DNA of 64,000 bases, from assembly GCF_049341845.1 (NCBI RefSeq), contig NZ_JBMPIT010000002.1, positions 62,001 through 126,000 on the forward strand, read 5' to 3'. The notes under the pieces were generated by a model. That model saw nothing but the letters and a program-made list of their open reading frames with translations. It was not told where the DNA came from and searched no databases. The DNA is from Curtobacterium guangdongense. GTDB taxonomy: Bacteria > Actinomycetota > Actinomycetes > Actinomycetales > Microbacteriaceae. The translations under genes and the position numbers were made by a program. Positions 16,222 through 25,785 of the stretch are shown piece by piece; position 1 is the stretch's first letter; each line of letters starts with the position of its first letter.

Positions 16222-17198
16222 GGGACGATCCTACGGGCCACGTCCGAGAGCTCCTGCCGGTCGGCGCCCGTCACGTCGAGGTCCTCGGCCTCTGCGTACC
16301 GCTTGAACCACGAGACCTGTCGCCTGGCGTACTTCCGCGTCGCCACCGCGGTCGCTTCGACGGCATCGGCGACCGTCGCGTCGCCGCGCAGGACGTCGAG
16401 CGCCTGGGAGTACCCGATCGCGGCACGCGCCGTGCGTCCCTGCTCGAGCCCGCGCGTCCGCAGCGCGGCGACCTCGTCGACGAGTCCGTCGCGGAACATG
16501 CCCGCTGCGCGGTCGTGGAGCGCCGCGACGAGCTGCGCACGATCGCGACGCAGGTGCAGGACACGGGCGGGTCGCCACGCGCGCGGCGCAGACGGGAGGC
16601 TCGGGGTGACCCGGTCGGACCGGCTCGCGATCTCCACGGCGCGGATCAGCCGCCGTGGGTTGCGGACGTCGATCGTCTCGGCAGCCGCCGGGTCGAGTTC
16701 GCGCAGCCGCGCGAGCAGGACGTTCGGTCCGGCCTCCGCGTGCTCGCGTTCCAGCGCCGCGCGGAGTTCCGGGTCGGTGCCGGGGAACGCGAGGTCGTGC
16801 AGGACGGACGAGACGTACAGGCCGCTGCCCCCGACGAGGACCGCGACCCCACCGTCGTCGACGATGCGGCCGATGGTTGCTCGTGCGTCGTGCTGGTAGG
16901 CCGCGACGCTCGCCTCGTCGGTGACGTCGAGCACGTCCAACTGGTGGTGCGGGATGCCGTGCCGCTCACCGAGCGGGACCTTCGCGGTGCCGATGTCCAT
17001 GCCGCGGTAGAACTGCATCGCGTCGGCGTTGACGATCTCGGCGTTCCGGCCGCTCGCACGGTGTCGATCAGCGATCGCGATCGCCAGGTCGGACTTGCCG
17101 GTGCCGGTCGCGCCGACGACGGCGATCAGCGAGACGCTGTCAGCCGCGGGCCCGCCTGACTCGTCGTACGGCCCCGGGAGGGGGTCAGCGGCCGACAC
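16218..17198 (-). CDS. miaA: tRNA dimethylallyltransferase MiaA
   Basis: MiaA attaches a dimethylallyl group to A37 of tRNAs reading UNN codons, the step before MiaB. The protein has P-loop VVGATGTGKSDLA, VNADAMQFYRGMDIGTAK, the DVLDVTDEASVAAY segment and the zinc-free bacterial C-terminus with ARRQVSWFKRY. GTG 17198 is the likely start (326 residues), overlapping the miaB stop by 14 nt. The frame stays open upstream inside miaB, but that part shows no MiaA character. No strong ribosome site, so coupling to miaB is likely. Confidence 0.93.
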   Translation of the reverse strand: MSAADPLPGPYDESGGPAADSVSLIAVVGATGTGKSDLAIAIADRHRASGRNAEIVNADAMQFYRGMDIGTAKVPLGERHGIPHHQLDVLDVTDEASVAAYQHDARATIGRIVDDGGVAVLVGGSGLYVSSVLHDLAFPGTDPELRAALEREHAEAGPNVLLARLRELDPAAAETIDVRNPRRLIRAVEIASRSDRVTPSLPSAPRAWRPARVLHLRRDRAQLVAALHDRAAGMFRDGLVDEVAALRTRGLEQGRTARAAIGYSQALDVLRGDATVADAVEATAVATRKYARRQVSWFKRYAEAEDLDVTGADRQELSDVARRIVP

Positions 17199-18678
17199 GG
17201 AGGGTCGGCAGACCGAGCGACACCGGCTTCGGCCCGTCACCGGGGGCCGTCGGCGTGGGGACGGCGCAGGACTCCGCCTGCGCACGGTCCCACGCCTCGC
17301 CGGCGCGGGTGCGCCGGATGCGGAGCGGCTGGTCGGAGTCGGCGATGAGGAAGTGCGGCGCAGCGCGGGTCACCTCGACCGTGACGACATCGCCGGGGCG
17401 CGGGACGTCGGAACCCGCCGGCACCGAGAAGTGCACGAGACGGGAGTCCTCCGCTCGGCCGGACAGCCGGTGCGTGGTGTCGTCCTTCTTGCCCTCGCCG
17501 GTGGCCACCAGGACGTCGATCGTGCGACCGACCTGCCGCTGGTTCTCCTCCGCGGTGATGCGGTCCTGCAGGGCGGTGAGCCGCTCGTAGCGCGCCTGGA
17601 CGACCTCTTTCGGGAGCTGGTCGTCCATCGTGGCCGCCGGCGTCCCGAGGCGGATGGAGTACTGGAAGGTGAAGGCCGACGCGAACCGGGCCTGTTCGAC
17701 GACCCGCATCGTGCCCTCGAAGTCGGCCTCCGTCTCGCCGGGGAACCCCACGATGATGTCCGTGGAGATCGCCGCGTTCGGGATCTTGGCGCGCACGCGG
17801 TCCAGGATCCCGAGGAACCGCTCGCTCCGGTAGCTGCGGCGCATCGCTTTGAGGACGCGATCCGACCCGGACTGCAGCGGCATGTGCAGCTGCGGCATCA
17901 CGTTCGGGGTCTCTGCCATCGCGTCGATGACGTCGTCGGTGAACGCCGCCGGGTGCGGACTCGTGAACCGCACGCGCTCGAGGCCCTCGATCTGCCCGGC
18001 CGCGCGCAGCAGCTTCCCGAACGCCTGCCGGTCCCCGAACTCGACGCCGTACGAGTTCACGTTCTGGCCGAGCAGGGTGACCTCGATCGCGCCGTCGTCG
18101 ACGAGTGCCTGGATCTCCGCGAGGACGTCACCGGGACGACGGTCCTTCTCCTTGCCACGGAGCGACGGGACGATGCAGAACGTGCAGGTGTTGTTGCAGC
18201 CGACGGAGATCGACACCCACCCACTGTGCGTCGAGTCGCGCTTGGTCGGCAGTGTCGACGGGAAGACGTCCAGGGACTCGAGGATCTCGAGCTGCGCCTC
18301 GCCGTTGTGCCGAGCGCGCTCGAGCAGCGTCGGCAGCGACCCCATGTTGTGCGTACCGAAGACGACGTCGACCCACGGCGCCTTCTCGAGGATGACGTTC
18401 TTGTCCTTCTGCGCCAGGCAGCCGCCGACCGCGATCTGCATGCCGGGGTGCTCCCGCTTGATGCCCGCGAGCTGCCCGAGGTTGCCGTAGAGGCGGTTGT
18501 CGGCGTTCTCGCGCACTGCGCACGTGTTGATCACGACGACGTCCGCCTGGGCGCCGTCCGCCGCGACGTACCCGGCGGCCTGCAGCGACCCGCTGAGACG
18601 CTCGGAGTCATGCACGTTCATCTGGCACCCGTAGGTGCGGACCTCGTAGGTGCGGGGCTGCGCTGCGACGGTGGCCAT
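17185..18678 (-). CDS. miaB: tRNA-2-methylthio-N6-dimethylallyladenosine synthase MiaB
   Basis: This radical-SAM methylthiotransferase adds a methylthio group to i6A37. The 497-residue protein has an N-terminal UPF0004 domain (RTYGCQMNVHDSERL, with further conserved Cys in INTCAVRENADNR and VGGCLAQKD), the radical-SAM CNNTCTFCIVPSLRGKE motif and a C-terminal TRAM domain. All six cluster cysteines appear present. The last ~30 residues are an unconserved tail overlapping miaA. Confidence 0.97.
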   Translation of the reverse strand: MATVAAQPRTYEVRTYGCQMNVHDSERLSGSLQAAGYVAADGAQADVVVINTCAVRENADNRLYGNLGQLAGIKREHPGMQIAVGGCLAQKDKNVILEKAPWVDVVFGTHNMGSLPTLLERARHNGEAQLEILESLDVFPSTLPTKRDSTHSGWVSISVGCNNTCTFCIVPSLRGKEKDRRPGDVLAEIQALVDDGAIEVTLLGQNVNSYGVEFGDRQAFGKLLRAAGQIEGLERVRFTSPHPAAFTDDVIDAMAETPNVMPQLHMPLQSGSDRVLKAMRRSYRSERFLGILDRVRAKIPNAAISTDIIVGFPGETEADFEGTMRVVEQARFASAFTFQYSIRLGTPAATMDDQLPKEVVQARYERLTALQDRITAEENQRQVGRTIDVLVATGEGKKDDTTHRLSGRAEDSRLVHFSVPAGSDVPRPGDVVTVEVTRAAPHFLIADSDQPLRIRRTRAGEAWDRAQAESCAVPTPTAPGDGPKPVSLGLPTLRVGR

Positions 18679-18717
18679 GGTCGTCCCAGTGTAAATCGGC
18701 GCGCGGTGAATCGGTGC

Positions 18718-19580
18718 CTACTCGAACCGGACCGTGCCGCGCGGCCCGCCCTTCCGCGGTCCACCGCCGTCGAGCGCGCGCTCCACCGCGATCCGCACGA
18801 CGCCGCCGTTGTAGCCCTTGCGCATGAGGAAGCCGGAGAGCCGGCGCTCTGCGGTCGCACGGTCGAGGCCCCGGAGCTGACCGGCACGCTTCTCGGCGAG
18901 CTCGATCGCACGGATGAACTCGTCGTCATCGTCGTCCGCCGCGGCGTCGAGGGCGGCGTCGATCGCCGCCTGGTCGATGCCACGACGACGGAGCTCGGCG
19001 ACGACCCCCTGCCGACCGAGCCCCTTGCGGTCGTGGAGTCGGTCCACGAGGTCGGTCGCGAGGGCGACGTCGTCGAGCAGTCCCACCCGGGTGAGGCGTT
19101 CGACCTCGTGCTCGACCACGTCCGGGTCGAGGTCGTTGCCCCGGAGCATCGTCCGGAGCTCGGACTCGCTCACACCCTTGCGGCCGAGGGCGCGCATGCT
19201 GAGCCGCTCGGCGTCCGCACGTTGTTCGTCCAGCGGCCGTGGTGCGTCAGCGGGGTCGATCTCGTCACCGCCGGCGATCGAGAACACCGACGCCGTCGTG
19301 GCATCGGCCTCGTCGATGTCGTAGCCGTCCTGCTCGGCACGGGCACTGCGACCGGAGCCGTCCCCGACGACCGGTGAGACCCACTCGGACTGCGCACGGT
19401 GCCCGCGGAGCGGAACCGGCGCGCTCGCATCGGCGGCGCCGGCGTCCGGCGTTGTCGCCACGCCGGGGGCCTCCGCTTCGGTCTCCGGCTCCGGGAGCGG
19501 CGGTGTCCGACGGCGGCGGGACCTCGCACCGAACAGGTCGGTGACCGGTGCGAGGTCGTCGCTGCCGTCGTCGTGCCCGG

Positions 19581-19584
<4 letters not shown>
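18718..19584 (-). CDS. recX: Regulatory protein RecX with long N-terminal extension
   Basis: RecX binds RecA filaments and modulates their activity. Residues ~125-288 form the RecX helical repeats (LSMRALGRKGVSESELRTML, LVDRLHDRKGLGRQGVVAEL, RLSGFLMRKGYNGGVV). The first ~120 residues are acidic, Ala-rich and poorly structured, making the protein 288 residues against the usual 150-200. It overlaps recA by 4 nt, the conserved recA-recX arrangement. An internal later start is possible but not supported by a clear ribosome site. Confidence 0.92.
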
Positions 19585-20651
<1,067 letters not shown>

Positions 20652-20858
20652 GGTGTGCTCCTTCGTGCTCGATGTCGGCCGCCTGTAGGCTGTCCCGTCC
20701 CCCGGGGCCGGTGGTGCAAGGCCCCTGGTTCTTCGACAAGGCTTCGGACGTTCCCGATGGCTTCGAACCTAGGGCGGGCCACCGACATCGATGCCGATCA
20801 CCGCGCTGACTGTGGATGAATCCGTCGATCACGCCGCTGTGCAGGAAGCTACCACCCA

Positions 20859-20898
20859 TCGAACACGCGTTCGAGCGACACGCCGAACACATGTTCGG
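20859..20898 (-). promoter_or_regulatory. Two SOS boxes upstream of recA
   Basis: TCGAACACGCGTTCGA (20859-20874) is a perfect TCGAAC-N4-GTTCGA site and CCGAACACATGTTCGG (20883-20898) is a second symmetric CGAAC-N4-GTTCG site 24 bp away. They lie between the DUF3046 stop and recA. LexA control of recA is well established in actinobacteria; occupancy of both sites is inferred. Confidence 0.85.
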
Positions 20899-20908
20899 TC
20901 GCGGAACG

Positions 20909-21133
20909 CTAGTCGCGCGGCTCCAACAACCCCTTCCCGTGTCGCCGGTCCTGCGGGACGTCCTGCGAGTCACACAGCGCGTCCCACACCTTCCGGGTGT
21001 CGATCCCAGCGGCGATCGCATCGGCAGCGGAGCGCCCGCCGAGCCCCTCGAGGACCACGTCACGGGCGACGACCGCCCCGTACGCCTCGCCGAAGACCTG
21101 GTCGACGGCTCGCCAGAACTCACTCACACGCAT
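20909..21133 (-). CDS. DUF3046 family protein
   Basis: This 74-residue acidic protein is found just upstream of recA in many actinobacteria. It begins MRVSEFWRAVDQVFGEAYG and contains LGGRSAADAIAAGIDTRKVWDALCD, the family's conserved region. There is no known function and no membrane or signal sequence. It lies 78 bp downstream of clgR, after a strong hairpin, and is followed by the recA SOS boxes. Conserved position suggests a link to recA control, but that is guesswork. Confidence 0.85.
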   Translation of the reverse strand: MRVSEFWRAVDQVFGEAYGAVVARDVVLEGLGGRSAADAIAAGIDTRKVWDALCDSQDVPQDRRHGKGLLEPRD

Positions 21134-21162
21134 CAGACCACCCTAAGCGTCAGCACGAACGG

Positions 21163-21198
21163 CGAACGCCCCCGCCGGCGGACCGACGGGGGCGTTCG
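21163..21198 (-). terminator. Hairpin terminator after clgR
   Basis: CGAACGCCCCCG (21163-21174) pairs perfectly with 21187-21198 around a 12-base loop, 14 bp past the clgR stop on the minus strand. The stem is strong and GC-rich with only a weak T-run, as is common in high-GC actinobacteria. Confidence 0.75.
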
Positions 21199-21211
21199 TG
21201 TGCAGTGCGTC

Positions 21212-21520
21212 TCAGCGCACCGCGAGGTCGTTGTCGAACTCGGCGACGAGTTCGTCCGGGAGCGTGTCCGGGACCGGGGTGAGACCTTCCACCACGGCGA
21301 GGCGGTCTCCCACCTCGCGCATGATCGTGGAGATCGGGGTGTCCAACGCATCCGCAACGGAGGCGAGGATCTCCGAGCTGGCCTCTTTCTGACCACGCTC
21401 CACCTCACTGAGGTACCCGAGAGCAACGCTGGCCTTGGACGCGACCTGACGGAGGGTCCGGCCCTTCTGCAAGCGGAAGTCCCGCAGAACGTCGCCGATT
21501 TCCTGACGAACGAGAACCAT
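21212..21520 (-). CDS. clgR: ClgR-like helix-turn-helix regulator
   Basis: This 102-residue XRE-type regulator resembles ClgR/Rv2745c, an activator of clp protease and stress genes. It reads MVLVRQEIGDVLRDFR, then a HTH TLRQVASKASVALGYLSEVERGQKEASSEIL (residues ~22-52) typical of the ClgR group. The ATG at 21520 has GAGGAG 6 bases upstream; the open frame continuing to 21619 is unlikely to be coding. Position between cinA and DUF3046-recA is the conserved one for clgR. Targets are known from family, not shown here. Confidence 0.87.
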   Translation of the reverse strand: MVLVRQEIGDVLRDFRLQKGRTLRQVASKASVALGYLSEVERGQKEASSEILASVADALDTPISTIMREVGDRLAVVEGLTPVPDTLPDELVAEFDNDLAVR

Positions 21521-21674
21521 GAGAACTCCTCCTCTCTGTCGTCTCCGCGCCCGACCGGCCAGGGTGACCGGGTTCGGGTTCAGCAACAGTAGCGTTGCCG
21601 GTTGCAGCATGCTAGCCACCTGGGCTGCCGTCCTGCTGGAGATTGCGTGAGATGTAACCCAGCGGTAACGCGGG

Positions 21675-22163
21675 CTATTCCCCGGTCTCGAGCGTGGCGT
21701 GCAGCCTTGTCAGGAGTTCGGAGACAGCGGCCTGTCGGATTGCCTGCCGGTCCCCGTCCAGGTGCAGTTCGAACGCCCGAGCGCCCGCCGCCGATGCGAT
21801 GCCGACGAACACGGTGCCGACGGGCTGCCCGTCCTGCGGGTCCGGTCCGGCGACACCCGTCGTCGAGATTCCCCACGTCGCGGGCGCACCGTCGACCGCG
21901 AGTGCGGTCCGTACCCCGGTCGCCATCTGCTCGGCCACGGTCGGGTCGACCGCGCCGTTGCTGGCGAGCAGTGCGACTGAGACGCCGAGCACGGACGCCT
22001 TGACGGGTGTCGCGTACGCCACGACTCCCCCACGGACGACGGCGCTCGCCCCGGGGACTCCCACGAGCTCCGCCACGACGAGACCGCCGGTGAGCGACTC
22101 CGCCACGGCGACGGTCTCGCCCCGCGCGATCAGCGCCGCGACGACCGAGGAAGCCAGGCTCAC
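21675..22163 (-). CDS. CinA C-terminal domain protein (nicotinamide-nucleotide amidase-like, PncC)
   Basis: This 162-residue protein contains only the CinA C-terminal domain: AVAESLTGGLVVAELVGVPGAS, VRGGVVAYATPVKASVLGV and ISTTGVAGPDPQDGQPVGTVFVG. Family members deamidate nicotinamide mononucleotide (PncC); the N-terminal CinA domain is absent, as usual in actinobacteria. The GTG start at 22163 overlaps the pgsA TGA (GTGA). Confidence 0.92.
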   Translation of the reverse strand: MSLASSVVAALIARGETVAVAESLTGGLVVAELVGVPGASAVVRGGVVAYATPVKASVLGVSVALLASNGAVDPTVAEQMATGVRTALAVDGAPATWGISTTGVAGPDPQDGQPVGTVFVGIASAAGARAFELHLDGDRQAIRQAAVSELLTRLHATLETGE

Positions 22164-22804
22164 GCTGCGGTCCGGTTGTGCTTCCACGCCTGCCACAGGT
22201 AGTCCAGTCCGCTCCACACGGTGGCGATGAACGCGGCGGTCATCAGGATGCCGTTCGTCCAGTGGGCGAAGTCGCCGGCGAAGTTCCACCAGGGGAAGAG
22301 CGCGAGCGTGATCGCGACCGCCTGCAGGACGGTCTTGATCTTCCCGCCGCGGCTCGCCGGGATGACCCGGTCGGACAGCACGGCGAAGCGGAACACCGTG
22401 ATGCCGATCTCGCGCACCATGATCAGGACCGTCACGTACCAGGGCAGTTCACCGAGGATCGAGAGGGCCACGAGTGCTCCTCCGATGAGCACCTTGTCGG
22501 CGATCGGGTCGACCAGCTTGCCGAAGTCCGTCACCAGGTTCTGCCGGCGGGCGATGATGCCGTCGGCGCTGTCCGTGACGATCGCCACGACGAAGAGCAC
22601 GGCGGCCCAGATGCGTGTCGGCCCGTCCTGCCCGGCATCGGCCAGGAGCAGGACGAAGAACAGCGGCGCCATCAGGATCCGGATGACGGTGATGATGTTC
22701 GCGACGTTCGCCGTCGACGCGGGGCCCGGTCCCTTGCGGATGAGACGTCCCCGCCATGGGAACCGCTTCGTGTTGGTGCCTTCCGAGGCGGTCATCGTCT
22801 TCAC
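22160..22804 (-). CDS. pgsA: CDP-diacylglycerol-glycerol-3-phosphate phosphatidyltransferase PgsA
   Basis: This integral membrane enzyme makes phosphatidylglycerol-phosphate from CDP-diacylglycerol and glycerol-3-phosphate. The 214-residue protein holds the CDP-alcohol phosphotransferase signature D-G-x2-A-R-x8-G-x3-D-x3-D within DGIIARRQNLVTDFGKLVDP. About five or six hydrophobic segments follow ANVANIITVIRILMAPLFF. The ATG at 22804 overlaps the ftsK stop (ATGA); a second ATG at 22795 is possible. It could act on a different alcohol, but the ftsK-pgsA-cinA order favours PgsA. Confidence 0.92.
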   Translation of the reverse strand: MKTMTASEGTNTKRFPWRGRLIRKGPGPASTANVANIITVIRILMAPLFFVLLLADAGQDGPTRIWAAVLFVVAIVTDSADGIIARRQNLVTDFGKLVDPIADKVLIGGALVALSILGELPWYVTVLIMVREIGITVFRFAVLSDRVIPASRGGKIKTVLQAVAITLALFPWWNFAGDFAHWTNGILMTAAFIATVWSGLDYLWQAWKHNRTAA

Positions 22805-25710
22805 TCCCTGCCCGTGAGGCCCCAGGCGTCCTCGTCCGGTTCTTCCTCGACTCGATCGTACCCGCGCGTCATGTCACCGACTGGGTCAGCGCTGTACCGG
22901 TCCTCGTCGTCGGACGGAGACGAGACCGGCGGCGACACCGGTGCCGACGACGGCGCTGCCGCAGCGGGCTCGGGCGGCGGTTCCTCACCGCGGAGCTTCG
23001 CGAGCACCGCCGGCAGCTGGTCGCCGGTGACGAGGACGTCTCGCGCCTTCGACCCCTCGGACGGGCCGACGATGTCGCGCGACTCCATGAGGTCCATCAA
23101 CCGCCCGGCCTTCGCGAACCCGACGCGGAGCTTCCGCTGGAGCATCGAGGTCGAACCGAACTGCGTGGAGACGACTTGTTCGACCGCGGCCAGGAGCAGC
23201 TCGAGGTCGTCGCCGATGTCGGCGTCGATCTCCTTGCGCTCGACCACGGCCTGGACGTCCTGGCGGTACTCGGGCTGGGCCTGCCGGGTGACGTGCTGGA
23301 CGACCTCCGCGACCTCGCTCTCCTGCACCCACGCACCCTGCACGCGGACGGCCTTCGACGACCCCATCGGCAGGAAGAGCGCGTCGCCCTGCCCGATGAG
23401 CTTGTCCGCGCCGGGCTGGTCGAGGATGACACGCGAGTCGGTGACGCTCGTCACGGCGAACGCGATCCGCGACGGGACGTTCGCCTTGATGAGGCCGGTG
23501 ATGACGTCCACCGACGGCCGCTGCGTCGCGAGCACCAGGTGGATGCCGGCGGCACGGGCGAGCTGGGTGATTCGGACGATCGACTCCTCGACGTCCCGCG
23601 GGGCGACGAGCATGAGGTCCGCGAGCTCGTCGACGACGACGAGCAGGTACGGGTACGGCTTGAGCTTCCGCTCGCTGCCGGCGGGCAGGACGATCTCGTC
23701 GTTCTCGATCGCCTTGTTGAAGTCGTCGACGTGCCGGAACCCGAACGACGCGAGGTCGTCGTACCGCATGTCCATCTCCTTCACGACCCACTGCAGCGCC
23801 TCCGCTGCCTTCTTCGGGTTCGTGATGATGGGCGTGATGAGGTGCGGGACCCCGGCGTAGATCGAGAGCTCGACGCGCTTCGGATCGACGAGGACCATGC
23901 GGACCTCGGACGGCTTCGCGCGCATCAGCAGCGAGGTGATCATCGAGTTGATGAACACCGACTTGCCGGACCCCGTCGAGCCGGCGACGAGCAGGTGCGG
24001 CATCTTCGCGAGGTTCGCGACGACGAAGCCGCCCTCGACGTCCTTGCCGACACCGATCGTCATCGGGTGCTTCGACTTGGTCGCCGCACTCGAGCGCAGG
24101 ACGTCACCGAGGGACACGATCTCGCGGTCCGAGTTGGGGATCTCGACACCGATCGCGCTCTTGCCCGGGATCGGGGACAGGATGCGGACCTCGTTCGAGG
24201 CGACCGCGTACGACAGGTTCTTCGACAGCGCCGTGACCCGTTCGACCTTGACACCCGGGCCGAGCTCGATCTCGTACCGGGTCACCGTCGGGCCGCGGGA
24301 GAACCCGGTCACCTTCGCGTCGACCTTGAACTCGGTGAGCACACCCGTGATGGCCGCGACGATGTCGTCGTTCGCCTGGCTGCGCGCGACCGACGGCGTG
24401 CCGGCGCTCAGCGTCGTGGCCGCTGGGAGGCGGTACGGCTTCGACGGGTCGTCCGCCGAAGCCGCCGACATGGCGTCCTCCGCCTGGCCGGTCACGTCGT
24501 CGACGGGGTCCGCCGGGGCGGACGGGAGGCTCGGTGCGGCCGCCGCGGGCACGTCGCGTGCCGGACGGATCACCTCGGTCCGGTCGTCCGGGACGGGTGC
24601 GCCGAAGTCGCGGAGCGCCTGCTCGGCGCGGTCGAGGTCGGCGGCGACGTCGTGCTCGAGGGAGTCGTTGAGGTTCACCGATGCGGGCTCGGCCGGCGTG
24701 TGGTCGACCAGGCCGGCAGCGGCGCCAGCGTTCGGGCTCGGTGCCGGGGCGACCGCTGCGGTCGACGCCGGGATGACCGGGCTGTCGTACGCCGGGTCTT
24801 CTTCACGGCCGGACTTGTTGCGACGCCACCAGGGGATGTGCGCCTCGGCGTCGTCCGGCTGCTCGCCGTCGCCGAACCCGAGGTCGTCGAAGAGCTGCAG
24901 CCCCTGCGAGTCCGTCTTGCCCGCGATGCCCTTGCGCGGCGCCTTCGCCGGTTCGGCGGGCACGTCTTCCTCGGCAGCGGGGGCCGCCGCGCCGAAGAGG
25001 TACGCGTACAGCTCGTGGAGTCGCCGCCCGACCTTGTTCGGCGGCGTCTTGGTGATGATGAAGAGTGAGAGCACCAGCAGGACGATCGCCACCGGGACGG
25101 CGATCCAGACGGTGGCGACCGCGACGAGCCAGCCGATCACGACCCAGCCGATCACGCCACCAGCCGTGGCGAGCGCCGGCATGCCGTCGGACGCGCTCGG
25201 CTGCCCGCCGAAGACGTGGCACAGCGAGGAGATCGACACGAGCAGCAGCCCGAGGCCGATCCCGATGCGGGTGTTGTCGTGGACGGACGCCGGGTGCCGG
25301 AACAGCCAGCCGGCGAACACGACCATGATGACGGGGAGCGCGAAGGCCAGCCGGCCGAACAGCCCGCCGAACGTGTACGCGTCGAGCGCCACCGAGACGC
25401 CGTTCGACGGGTTGAGCCACTCTACGACCGCGCCGGCGATCGCCAGCACGAACAGGAAGAACGGGAAGCCGTCGCGACGCTGGTCCTTCTCGAGGGTCTC
25501 GGACCCGAGCAGCCGGAACATCGCGCCGACGCCGTGGGCCATGCCCATCCAGGCGGTCACGAGCGGGTTCTGCCCGGTGAACTCGACCGGGGGCTTCGCC
25601 TGCGCCAGCTTCTTCGTGGTGGCCTGCGTGCGCGACGTCCCGCGCGACCCGCTTCCACGGGACGACGATGACGCGCGTGAGCGCGTGGTCGACTTGGTGC
25701 CTCCGGCCAT
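22801..25710 (-). CDS. ftsK: DNA translocase FtsK/SpoIIIE
   Basis: FtsK pumps chromosome DNA through the closing septum and couples division to segregation. The 969-residue protein has a basic Ser/Arg/Thr-rich N-terminus, four membrane segments (residues ~80-210), a Pro/Ala-rich linker with a repeated ALPSAP-type motif, and a RecA-like motor with Walker A VAGSTGSGKSVFIN. It ends in a gamma winged-helix domain (QRKLRVGFAKAGRLMDLME). ATG 25710 is used; the longer open frame to 25761 is not needed. Co-transcribed with pgsA and cinA. Confidence 0.96.
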   Translation of the reverse strand: MAGGTKSTTRSRASSSSRGSGSRGTSRTQATTKKLAQAKPPVEFTGQNPLVTAWMGMAHGVGAMFRLLGSETLEKDQRRDGFPFFLFVLAIAGAVVEWLNPSNGVSVALDAYTFGGLFGRLAFALPVIMVVFAGWLFRHPASVHDNTRIGIGLGLLLVSISSLCHVFGGQPSASDGMPALATAGGVIGWVVIGWLVAVATVWIAVPVAIVLLVLSLFIITKTPPNKVGRRLHELYAYLFGAAAPAAEEDVPAEPAKAPRKGIAGKTDSQGLQLFDDLGFGDGEQPDDAEAHIPWWRRNKSGREEDPAYDSPVIPASTAAVAPAPSPNAGAAAGLVDHTPAEPASVNLNDSLEHDVAADLDRAEQALRDFGAPVPDDRTEVIRPARDVPAAAAPSLPSAPADPVDDVTGQAEDAMSAASADDPSKPYRLPAATTLSAGTPSVARSQANDDIVAAITGVLTEFKVDAKVTGFSRGPTVTRYEIELGPGVKVERVTALSKNLSYAVASNEVRILSPIPGKSAIGVEIPNSDREIVSLGDVLRSSAATKSKHPMTIGVGKDVEGGFVVANLAKMPHLLVAGSTGSGKSVFINSMITSLLMRAKPSEVRMVLVDPKRVELSIYAGVPHLITPIITNPKKAAEALQWVVKEMDMRYDDLASFGFRHVDDFNKAIENDEIVLPAGSERKLKPYPYLLVVVDELADLMLVAPRDVEESIVRITQLARAAGIHLVLATQRPSVDVITGLIKANVPSRIAFAVTSVTDSRVILDQPGADKLIGQGDALFLPMGSSKAVRVQGAWVQESEVAEVVQHVTRQAQPEYRQDVQAVVERKEIDADIGDDLELLLAAVEQVVSTQFGSTSMLQRKLRVGFAKAGRLMDLMESRDIVGPSEGSKARDVLVTGDQLPAVLAKLRGEEPPPEPAAAAPSSAPVSPPVSSPSDDEDRYSADPVGDMTRGYDRVEEEPDEDAWGLTGRE

Positions 25711-25745
25711 GGGGTAGACCCTAACGCCACCTGGGGACAAACCGA

Positions 25746-25778
25746 GGGAGCCCCGCCGCACGAGGCGGCGGGGCTCCC
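25746..25778 (-). terminator. Hairpin terminator for the ABC export operon
   Basis: GGGAGCCCCGCCGC (25746-25759) pairs perfectly with 25765-25778 around a 5-base loop, 7 bp past the permease stop (minus strand). It separates this operon from ftsK. Confidence 0.8.
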
Positions 25779-25785
25779 CGACGGG

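Noticed and set aside
21583..21598. GCAAC-N6-GTTGC upstream of clgR as a possible ClgR autoregulatory site
   Set aside because: It matches the published ClgR core pattern only in part, with short 5-bp arms; too weak to list as a site.
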